Below the pieces are notes generated by a model. That model had not been told where the DNA came from and made no database searches. It saw only the letters and a program-made list of their open reading frames with translations. Of a stretch of DNA of 64,000 nt, positions 43,808 to 52,989 are shown piece by piece (the stretch's first letter is position 1; each line of letters opens with the position of its first letter). The position numbers and the translations under genes were made by a program. Source of the stretch: Escallonia rubra (taxonomy: Eukaryota > Streptophyta > Magnoliopsida > Escalloniales > Escalloniaceae); the NCBI GenBank assembly GCA_033065855.1, contig JAVXUO010000911.1, positions 620,001 to 684,000 on the forward strand. The letters run 5' to 3'.

Positions 43808-46800
43808 TTAAGAAAGAATCTTTCTAGATAATAAATCTGCAATGGAGTTATCAACTCCTTTAATATGCTGCCATTCTATTTTGTCTATCCTATAATTGCT
43901 TAAGGTAGTCATAAACTTTAACCATCTATTGGTATATCTAGAGTCTTTATTTTTATTGTATCTTACTATGGCTTCACAGTCTGTCCTAATGCAAAATTCA
44001 TATTTTGAAATTAGGAGTGCCTTGAATTGTTCTAGGGCATAAACTATAGCTAGTAATTCAAAGTCTAAACTAGTTAAGTACTGGTTACTTTCTTTGTATT
44101 TGCCGCTAGAGTACCTGCATATTCTTTCTTCTTTCTTATTGCTATATTTATTTGGTTTGCAGTATAAGACTGCTCCCCAACCGTCTTTGCATCCATCTGT
44201 CTGAACTATTAGATAATCAGTGTCTAGGGGTAAATATAAGTCAGGTAAATTTTTAACTTTTTCTTTTATAGTTTTAACTAACCTAATGTCTTCTGAGTTA
44301 AAATGCCTTTGTCCATTTTTTCTAGTCTTATTGTATAAAGGACCTATTAATTTACTAAGGTCTTTAAAATCCATTCTAGCTTGATATATTAAACCTAAAA
44401 AAGCCTGGATTTGATCTAAACCCTCTAATGTGTCTGGAAAATCTAAAATCTTCTTAGCTATATGTTCTTGTAGTTTTATTTTGCCATTACCTATTTCCAT
44501 TCCTAAAAACTTAATATTAGTTTTAAATAATTCTACTTTCTTTTTACTAAGGATTAACACATGTTTGTCAAAAAGATTAAAAACTAAGTCTAAATGAGAA
44601 AGATGTTCAGTCTCATTCTTACTACAGACTAATATGTCATCTATGTATACTAAGATAAAATTATTATACGGCCTAAAAATATCATCCATCTTACGTTGGA
44701 AGATACTAGGGGCTGTCTTAAGACCAAAAGGCATGACTAACCATTCATATAAGCCTTCTGGAGTAGTAAATGCTGTCCATTTAACGTCTTCTGGCCACAT
44801 CTTGATTTGATAAAATCCAGATTTGCAGTCAAATTTGCTAAATATTTTCTTGTCTTGTATTTTGCTCAAAAGGAATGTCCTATTAGGTATATTATAACTA
44901 TCATCTTTTATATTGTCATTAAGCCTTTTATAATTTATTACCATTCTACTTTTTCCTCTAAGTATCTCTGCATGGTTTCTAACTATAAAAGCTGCCGATC
45001 TATGGGGACTATTGCTTGGTCTAATTACTTTTAAATCTGATAGATCTCTTATGTGCATTTTAAATTCATCAGTGTCTAAACTACTTGCTTCTATATTAGC
45101 TGTCTTGACAATATAGTCAGGGTTTATAAGGTCAAGTTTACAATATATCTGATTTAAATCCCATCTTCTGATAGGATCTTCTCCAATAAAGGGGAGTCTA
45201 TCTATAGCTCTAAGTATATCCTGTTTATTATTAAAGTATTTTCTTAGGTTATAACTTATTTTATATACACTGAAAATGTATAAATCGATGTTATCATCTA
45301 TGCTGTTTTCATTTTCTGTTATGTCTTCTATTTTTACCAAATATTCATTTCCTATGTCTATATTGGTTAAACAGCAATTTGTCTTACCATTACTACAGTC
45401 TTCACATATTTTATTTTTTCCTTTAATATTAGCATATTCCCCACCACGCTTCTGAGCGTACTCTGATGGAGTGTCTATATTAATAGGTGTATGTGTAACA
45501 TTCTGTGCTATCTGAATAAAATCTTTAGTAATAGTTAAAGTATTGTTTTTATTTATTAGAAAATTAATTCCTAAAATGATTTTGCCTTCAGAATGTGGGA
45601 CAGGTGTACAAAAGGCTTGTTTTAGAAAATAGGGTTTGCTTTGTGTATTACATGGTGTGAGAAAGGTAATCGCTACATTCGTAATATATTCAGAATATTT
45701 TATGGGATTTCCTGAAAATCCTACCCCAATTAAGGGTTCTTCAAATGTCTTAATATGTGATTTGTTAACTAAGCTTGGATCTATAACAGTTATAGTGCAA
45801 CCTGTGTCTATTATTGCATTTGTTTCTGTTAATATATTATAATGTCTTATCTGTACTCTAGTAGTTATAAGATTATTAAATCTTGCCTTAGTGCAGAATT
45901 TTTCTATCTTAAAGTCCTTTTGTATTTGTTGAAGTAAATGCTTATTATTTCCTATGATTAATTCATTTTCATTTCTTTGCTTTAAGGTTTCTTCTATCTG
46001 AATCACCTTTTGTTCTAAGAATTCTAATCTTCTATTGACATTTTTATCATAATATGTGTCTGTATATGTTTTTTGTTCTATTGGTTTTGTAATTTCTATG
46101 TTATATTTTTGTTTTATGCATTTTACACATGCTTCTATATGACATATATTACATTTGCATCTAACTCTAATTGCAGGAAACCAATTACATATATAGCAAG
46201 GTGTTGTGTCTATACCTTTACCTATTTGCCATTGATGTATACAGTCTTCTTCTAATGCTAGTTTGTCAGCTAAAGGTTTAAACATAAAATTGTATATTTC
46301 TGTATTCTTTAGAGAGTTTATAAATGTATCTAGTTGGTCTGTTGTTTCTATTGGAAAGTTTTCTTCCTCTTCATCACTACTTATAGAGAGATTGTCTTCC
46401 ATGTATTCTTCTATTGATTTAATACTGTATATACTTTCAGTATCACTAAGTGTTTCATCTACTTCTAATAGGTCTTCATTTGTATTGTTAACTATCATTG
46501 CTTTAAAATTATTATTGTTATGTCTTCTAGGGCAATTAGAACTTAAATGGTCTGGTTCTCCACAGGAGTAACAAGTAATTTTATTTTTGTATATTCTCCT
46601 AGTGTCATATTTCCTAACATGTTTAGGATTTCAGAAAGGTTTTCTTGCTTTGCTTTTCCTTAAATAATAATTCTTTCTAGGTTGCCTATACTTTCTATGG
46701 GGCTTTTTATTATATTTTGGTCTAGATTCCTCTTGACCATAATGTTGTGGAGTGTATATTTCTTTACAAAAACTAGTTTCATTCTTTAATTGTCTAGCTA

Positions 46801-48157
46801 TTTGTATATTAGTGCATTTAGATACTAATATTTCTATAACATATTCGAAAACTGTGCCTAAAGAAGGTGTATATGTAGCGTTAAGCTTTTTAATTGTCTC
46901 ATATATTTCTCTTCCTAAAGCGCCTGGTAATTTGTTTAGAAATTTATCTATAACAGTTGGTTTATAAATATTACCACTTTGTGAAGCAAAGTAATAGTAT
47001 TCTTGCATAAAAGGTTTTATGTTATGCCAGCTATATAAATGTACTTGTTCTAATTTTCTAGCTGCTTCTGTTTGTATTAAGGTATCTCCTGTATTAGGAT
47101 TTCTACCTGTTAAAATTAATTGTATAGTGTTAACAAAATTATAAGGATTAGGTCCTAAGTCTGCCATTTGTTTTAAATCATCTGGATAAGTTTTTTGCCA
47201 TTCTTCGAAATTAGCTTTAGCTATTGGTCCTAAAAACTGTATCATATACCTTATCATTTCTTCGCCTGTTTCTAAATTGTCAGATTGTTTAGTTACAAAG
47301 TTTGATACAACTGCATCTTTCCATACTTGTATATAATTGTTTCTTTGTTGAGGATCTACTGCTGTTATATTTAAAATAAAGGGATCTGATGCCTTTTGAA
47401 TTTTAAAGTTTTGTTCTAATGGATGCCTTTTACCTCTAGGTTTATAATTAGGTCTATCTGATCTGTTGTGTTCTATGTCTACACTTCTTCTTGGTATATT
47501 ACCATAAGGATAACTTGGTCTTTCACCTCGTTGAGTGGTATAAAATTTACTTCCATAATCGTTTCTATTATTAGTAACGCCTGAAGTTTCTCCTTCTTCC
47601 ATCAGAAAATAGGGTACTTCATTCATTAGATTATATTTAACATTGTTTGTTGTAATTTGAGTATCTATGGAACTTGTTTCTAATTGTTCTAGATCTACTT
47701 GTATCTGTTCTAATTTTTTAGATTCTAGGTCTTCTTCTATAGAATCTATTATAGTTTCCATTTCTGTTTCTAGCAATATGTTTTGTTCATATAGAGTCTT
47801 ATGTTCCATTCTAATCTGTTCTATTTCTAGTATAGCAGTGTTTATTTTATAATCTAATTCTGTCTTATAATTTTTTAGAGGCGCAGTTATGTTTATGCTC
47901 GGAGTTATATGTGAAGGATAAAGGCTGCTTATATTTTGATCTTTTGAGCTGTCTGGAATAGTAAAATCTAAATTGGGTTCTATAATGTATTCAGGTTGAT
48001 TAAATATATCTAAATTGTCTTCATTTTCAGTAATATTTAGGAATTTTTGTAATTGTTCTATACTTAAGCCTTGTCCTATAAATGTAGATCCTATGGATTG
48101 ATTTAGAATTTTTATGTCTAAGTCTTTTAAGATATCAAAGTCTTGGTAATTATACAT
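43808..48157 (-). pseudogene. CP-PR-RT-RNase H polyprotein, copy A, one in-frame stop
   Basis: Same 1,449-codon frame as in copy C but interrupted by TGA at 46631-46633, where copy C has a Leu codon (residue 509), just before the CCHC knuckle. The 508-codon capsid part and the downstream part (896 codons from an internal ATG at 46498) are otherwise open. Protease DTG, RT YIDD and RNase H residues are kept. A cluster of changes against the other copies lies at 45230-45290. A readthrough or a truncated product is conceivable, but it is scored here as a broken gene. Confidence 0.85.
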
Positions 48158-49118
48158 TCTCTTCGTCTTCTGTGATATCTTGATCTTCTACCTGATTATT
48201 GGCCTCTACGAAATTGGTAAATCTAACAGATCTTCTTCCTGATGCATCTATGTACCACATGTTATCTGTTGGTACTATGCTATTATTAGAACTAGTAGTT
48301 AAAATCTTATCTACTATCCATTCTTGTCCTGCATTTTCTAAGGAATCTACCTTGTAATGGTGTACAAGTCTAATACCTCGATTTATAATAAATTTTGCAG
48401 TGTCATCTATGGTTAACTTGTATCCTACTTGACTACTTTGTGTTAATTTTCCTATAAAGGTGGTGCATACTAAAAGGTTTTTGCCTTGTTGAAAATCTTT
48501 ATATCCTTTTGTCATTATTTTTACTTTTATGTTTTTGGCAAAATCTTTTGTATTAATACAAAAATCTGGTGCACAGTAAAAGATGCCGCCATTGTTGTTC
48601 ATGTCAACTTCTATAGCTCCTATGATAGCTTGTTCACTAGAGAATCTATCATCTACTATAGCTAGGAATACTTTAGCTCCTGTATCTCTTCTAGTTAGGC
48701 CTTTTACTCCTATTACTATTAATCCTATATGTGTTAAGTTAAAATTCCCTCTGGTTAATTCTATTTCAGAGTCTGGGTGTATTAAATTGATACTGGCTAT
48801 TTCTTCGCCTACACATCTATTTTGTGTTTCCCTATAATGCATAAATAGTCTTGTTTGATTAAAATGAGAATTATGTTGATATAGGATTTGTGGAGATATT
48901 AAATCTAGTCTGTTTTGTCTAAATTGTTGTATTTGACTATCAATATCTATTATTTGTTCTAAAGAGATTATTGGAATAGCAGGTGTTCTAAATAATCTAA
49001 GAACTCTATTTTGTAATGTGTTTTCATTACGTCTTCTAGTTTCTGTAGCTAAAACTTCTGTTCTAGTTCTATCTTCTATATTTCCTCTTCCTACAATACG
49101 ACTATTGTGGCTTGTCAT
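48150..49118 (-). CDS. Cell-to-cell movement protein, copy A
   Basis: 322 aa. Recognised as a 30K-superfamily caulimovirid movement protein by the central block LTRGNFNLTHIGLIVIGVKG, RDTGAKVFLAIVDDRF and the following beta-rich core to about residue 240. The family increases plasmodesmal passage and forms tubules. The start ATG lies inside the end of the 114-aa ORF (17-nt overlap), and its stop overlaps the polyprotein start (ATGTATAA, 8 nt). Separate MP and polyprotein ORFs differ from badnaviruses, where MP is the N-terminus of the polyprotein. Confidence 0.8.
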   Translation of the reverse strand: MTSHNSRIVGRGNIEDRTRTEVLATETRRRNENTLQNRVLRLFRTPAIPIISLEQIIDIDSQIQQFRQNRLDLISPQILYQHNSHFNQTRLFMHYRETQNRCVGEEIASINLIHPDSEIELTRGNFNLTHIGLIVIGVKGLTRRDTGAKVFLAIVDDRFSSEQAIIGAIEVDMNNNGGIFYCAPDFCINTKDFAKNIKVKIMTKGYKDFQQGKNLLVCTTFIGKLTQSSQVGYKLTIDDTAKFIINRGIRLVHHYKVDSLENAGQEWIVDKILTTSSNNSIVPTDNMWYIDASGRRSVRFTNFVEANNQVEDQDITEDEENV

Positions 49119-49446
49119 ATGTTAAAAAATTTAAGTCTTTTTTCCTTTTAGGTTTGTCTACTGTTATTTTTTCTAATTTTTTGCATAAGCTTTCTACGTC
49201 TATTTGTGTCTCAACCTTAGTTTTGTCTTGGTGTAATTCTATTTTATGTATTAGAATATCTAGCTTTTCTAAACATCTAATTAATAACATTATAATAACA
49301 TTGTTTTGTTTTCTATTTGTGAGTTCATTAGGAGTACCTACTGTATTTTTTATTAAGCCTTCTGCTGGGCTTAAGTAATATGATGTCTGATCTATAAAAA
49401 CCTTTTTATAGTCTGGATAATTTTCGTAATCGTTGTTATGATTCAT
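49102..49446 (-). CDS. 114-aa viral ORF, copy A
   Basis: ATG 49446 overlaps the stop of the 93-aa ORF (ATGA). It has an N-terminal Tyr/Asn-rich segment (YYLSPAEGLIKNTVGTP), a helical middle (IIMLLIRCLEKLDILIHKI) and a basic end (VDKPKRKKDLNF). No family was assigned. Position and size fit the small pre-MP ORFs of bacilliform caulimovirids; the basic tail would suit a nucleic-acid or virion-associated role, which is inference. Confidence 0.7.
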   Translation of the reverse strand: MNHNNDYENYPDYKKVFIDQTSYYLSPAEGLIKNTVGTPNELTNRKQNNVIIMLLIRCLEKLDILIHKIELHQDKTKVETQIDVESLCKKLEKITVDKPKRKKDLNFLTYDKPQ

Positions 49447-49724
49447 TTATATTCTAAACCTTGTATATTTAAATAATGCCTTAAATTTTCTTCGATTTTA
49501 ATAGTTTGTCTCTCGAGTCTATCTATAGTAATTGTGATTTTTTCTAACTCTGTAGTTATTTTGCTAAATTTGTCTAATATTATGTCTATTTTAGACTCAT
49601 TCTGTTTAGAATTGTCTGAAGATTGCATACAAACTTCTTTCATATAATCTAGGTTTTCTCTAATTATTTTTAAGCTTTTATTGTCTGTTTGAAGATTTAA
49701 ATATTCTATTTTGTTTGCATTCAT
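49443..49724 (-). CDS. 93-aa coiled-coil viral ORF, copy A (virion-associated protein candidate)
   Basis: ATG 49724 follows the stop of the 42-aa ORF directly. About residues 40-85 form a heptad pattern (IIILDKFSKI-like, ITTELEKITITIDRLERQ, IKIEENLRHY). Virion-associated proteins of the family are short coiled-coil proteins encoded next to MP or CP, so this is the likeliest candidate; sequence alone does not prove it. Confidence 0.6.
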   Translation of the reverse strand: MNANKIEYLNLQTDNKSLKIIRENLDYMKEVCMQSSDNSKQNESKIDIILDKFSKITTELEKITITIDRLERQTIKIEENLRHYLNIQGLEYK

Positions 49725-49853
49725 CTATATTCCACTAAAAGAATTGTCTAGATTAGCCAGGGCTTCATCATCCCATGGATAATCATTACTATCTTCATCA
49801 TAATTTAAATAGTCTTCATAATCTAAGTCTGATTCTAACTGTAAACTATTCAT
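49725..49853 (-). CDS. 42-aa acidic viral ORF, copy A (probably 5'-truncated)
   Basis: ATG 49853 to TAG 49725-49727. Strongly acidic (SDLDYEDYLNYDEDSNDYPW). The frame is open for about 23 codons upstream of the ATG, back to a TAA at the 16-bp repeat, so the original ORF may have been longer and lost at the rearranged edge. Confidence 0.5.
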   Translation of the reverse strand: MNSLQLESDLDYEDYLNYDEDSNDYPWDDEALANLDNSFSGI

Positions 49854-49931
49854 ATTGTTTGTGATTTCTAAAGCGACGTTTGTAGGTATCCTTGAATTGT
49901 TTAATTCTAGTGTTTGATTAGAGTTTGGTTC

Positions 49932-49995
49932 TAATTAGGCCTGTATCTAATTAGGCCTGTATCTAATTAGGCCTGTATCTAATTAGGCCTGTATC
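49932..49995. repeat. 16-bp tandem repeat x4 at edge of copy A
   Basis: Four units of CTAATTAGGCCTGTAT in a row, between the acidic ORF and a displaced MP fragment. It is not in the visible part of copy C. Confidence 0.85.
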
Positions 49996-49998
49996 TTC

Positions 49999-50334
49999 AT
50001 CACTTTAGCTCCTGTATCTCTTCTAGTTAGGCCTTTTACTCCTATTACTATTAATCCTATATGTGTTAAGTTAAAATTCCCTCTGGTTAATTCTATTTCA
50101 GAGTCTGGGTGTATTAAATTGATACTGGCTATTTCTTCGCCTACACATCTATTTTGTGTTTCCCTATAATGCATAAATAGTCTTGTTTGATTAAAATGAG
50201 AATTATGTTGATATAGGATTTGTGGAGATATTAAATCTAGTCTGTTTTGTCTAAATTGTTGTATTTGACTATCAATATCTATTATTTGTTCTAAAGAGAT
50301 TATGGGAATAGCTGGTGTTCTAAATAATCTAAGA
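49999..50334 (-). pseudogene. Displaced movement-protein fragment
   Basis: 336 bp nearly identical to 48671-49005 (MP codons about 38-149), same orientation as the parent gene, ending at AATCTAAGA. Detached from any start or downstream MP. Confidence 0.9.
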
Positions 50335-50335
50335 C

Positions 50336-50473
50336 AGTTATATACAAGTATGGAAAGATGCAGTTGTAGCAAACTTTATAACTAAACAATCTGACAATTT
50401 AGAAACAGGCGAAGAAATGATAAGGTATATGATACAGTTTTTAGGACCAATAGCTAAAGCTAATTTCGAAGAA
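50336..50473 (+). pseudogene. Inverted capsid fragment
   Basis: Plus-strand coding piece of the polyprotein: YIQVWKDAVVANFITKQSDN, then ETGEEMIRYMIQFLGP, to FEE. It matches copy C (VVANFI) rather than copy A (VVSNFV). It joins the next leader at GAAGAA|ATGGG with AATGG microhomology. Confidence 0.85.
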
Positions 50474-50474
50474 A

Positions 50475-51654
50475 ATGGGAGGGGGGTTTGGCCGGAAAGA
50501 ACAAATCCCAAGATTTTCTGATTTTGTCTACTTCGTTAAACCAGTCGTCAATCCTTGCGGACCTGCCAAGGGCATACCGACGTCTGGTATCCGTAGATTA
50601 ATCATTCAAAAGGGATAGAGTCCCCGGTTGGACCGTGATCCATTAAGGACGAAGCATAATATAGATAAAAACACAGCGGAATACTGAAAAGATTCGAAAA
50701 AGATAGGGCAAAAACTTAGAGAGAGAGAGTCTTTGTAGAAGATTTCATTTTTCAAAACTTCAGGATGCTGGATAGGTTTTGACAAGATTTCAATCTCAGG
50801 ATGCTAGGTTGAACTTCCAAGGTTTTCTTTTAAGGTTATAAACTCAGGGCATGCGTTAGTCTGCGGGCTTTCAACGCCATCACTAGGCAATAACCCTGTA
50901 CGACTCGCTCCCACTATTGTTTTGAACCCATAAAGAAGACTCTGGTAATTCGTTTTTAAAGCATAATCGATTTAGATCAGGGAAAACCTGGGGTAAGCAT
51001 AATCATTTATCAAAAACAAATTTTTAAAAGAGTCTCTCTTTCCCAAGTAAATGCCATATGATTTTGAATCAAAACATTATTAAGATGTTTTTAGTCATAT
51101 CAGACTTAGAAATGTTCCTGTTCGATTCATAGAATGTGTTTCGCCATTTGAGCGTTTTCACCCCGAAATGATAAACAAGTTCAAAGAGTAAAACTTACTT
51201 GGAATAAAGCTTGCTGAGTAACTTGCACTTGGATCGAAAGGTTTAATGAGAAAGGCAGTTGATTGTAAAGAAGAGAAGGTTGTAACAAGAGTAGCTTGAG
51301 AGCTTTTGCATATATGTTCGCATATTTTTACAAGTGAATCTGCCTTCTACTTATAGACAGGGGAAAATTTAAAACTATTCTAAGACATTGCATCTGTACA
51401 AGAGGACGAAAAACTTTAAGTTACTACATTACAAACTACTTTTAGCTAAAGTCTTAAAGTAGTGTCTTAAAGTCTAAAGTTAAACAGTATGCTAGGATTC
51501 CTTGTCTGATAGCCTTTCTTCGCTGTCCTTTGTCTTCTTCTTATTGCCGACGTGCTTGCTGTCAGTTGTGAGTGCGCCTTTACCAAAAGAAGAGATGCTT
51601 GCTGTCTGATGTCAGTGTTTCTAAAAGAGATTCTTCTTTGCTGTCAGTTTCTCT
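50475..51654 (-). promoter_or_regulatory. Viral intergenic region and leader, copy B
   Basis: About 1.18 kb, close to copy A. TATA box at 51347-51355, splice-donor G at 51198. A short deletion near 51320-51340 changes spacing between TATA and leader ORF. Confidence 0.7.
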
Positions 51655-52932
51655 TTATTTTTTGAGAGGCCTATCTTCGTCTTGGTCTTCAGTCTTGTCA
51701 GAAGAATCACTTGATGTAGCAGCAAAACTGGGGCTCTGTCTTTGAGCATCCTGGAATAGTGAATCTTCAGAGTTGCTAGTTTCAGCCTTGCACGCTATTG
51801 TCTTGTTGACTAATTCTGATAGAACTTTGGCTACTTGAGTTTGTATAGCCAGAGCTTGCCTTTTTGCCTTCTTGCTTTTAAGTTTTCTTAATTCCATTTT
51901 TCCCAAATGGACAGGGGTCTCAGGATTTGATGAGTCTTTACCAGTCACCTGTTGAACTGGACTAGGAATATGTTCTCCCATATTCAAAGGATTTTCAGTG
52001 TTTTTGAGTAAAACACCAACTACATCAGGACTTGAGGAGTCTTTACCAGTAGCCTGTGATACTGGACTAGGTGCTTTTTCTCCCGAGCACATGGGTTTTT
52101 CAGTAATTTTAAGTAAATTACCAACTGTAACAGGACTTGATTTGTCTTTACCAGAAGCCTGTGAATCTGGACTAGGTGTTCCTTTAATACCCGAAACACT
52201 GGGTTTTGATTGTTTAGAAGTAAGAAGGGTAACATATTTTTGCTTCCAATCATTTGCTTCTAATTCAGCCACCTGTAACTGAGTTTTAAGCTGGTTAATT
52301 TGCAAATTAAAATGTGATTTTTCTAAAGATAAATAATCATGTCTTGATTTTAAATTATTGTGGTTTCTAATTAAGGTATTACAGTTCGTACAATCTGCTA
52401 TAGTGTCTGAAATAGAAGTGTCTTGACATTCTGGGCTAATATAATAATTTGGGCCATAATGGGTCTGCATTAAGAAAGTAGCTTCTAGAAAAATTATAGT
52501 GCCTATGTAACATCGCAATTTTTCATTTCCGACGCCTCCTCACATCGCTTCTAGCTAATTTTTATAAATTCCCGGAATATTGCCTTTGAATACACAATAA
52601 AAGTTGTATTTTTTAGTGTCTCTTATCTTATGAAAATAATTTGCAACAGCATTGACTGTGTTGACAAACCATCCATTGTCTTTCTTAACATAGGATTGCC
52701 ATAAATTGTCTAATAGAGTTCTTTGATCGACTGGAAAAGGACCAATTTTAAGATACTTGACTTGGAATCTGGAACCAGCATGTAAGACTTCTAAATTATT
52801 ACCTTTGTTGTTTATTCTATTTCTACCCAGGTTGTCTACATAACTTAAGAACTGTGTGGGAAAAATAGGATGTGCCTGGTTTGTCTGGTTTTGTCTCGTC
52901 TGAGCAGAAGATGCTGAAGCTGAAGAAGCCAT
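51655..52932 (-). pseudogene. Viroplasmin/TAV-like ORF, copy B, disrupted
   Basis: The N-terminal part (ATG 52932) is open to a TAG at 52555-52557 inside the viroplasmin domain, with a further stop a few codons on. The C-terminal 280 codons (coiled coil, three repeats, basic and acidic tail) are open. Divergence is concentrated at 52480-52560. Confidence 0.85.
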
Positions 52933-52989
52933 CTGAAAATAAAACAAGAAAGTTGTCTGTCTCTAAGGAAATCTGTCTGATTAGTTAAT

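Larger units (their letters stand above)
41278..50474 (-). mobile_element. Endogenous caulimovirid, copy A
   Basis: Nearly full-length viral unit in minus orientation. Viral order right to left: 42-aa ORF, 93-aa ORF, 114-aa ORF, MP, CP-Pol (one stop), transactivator, intergenic/leader. It ends at the TA tract on the left. The right edge (49932-50474) is a scramble of a 16-bp tandem repeat, an MP fragment and an inverted capsid fragment. Confidence 0.9.
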
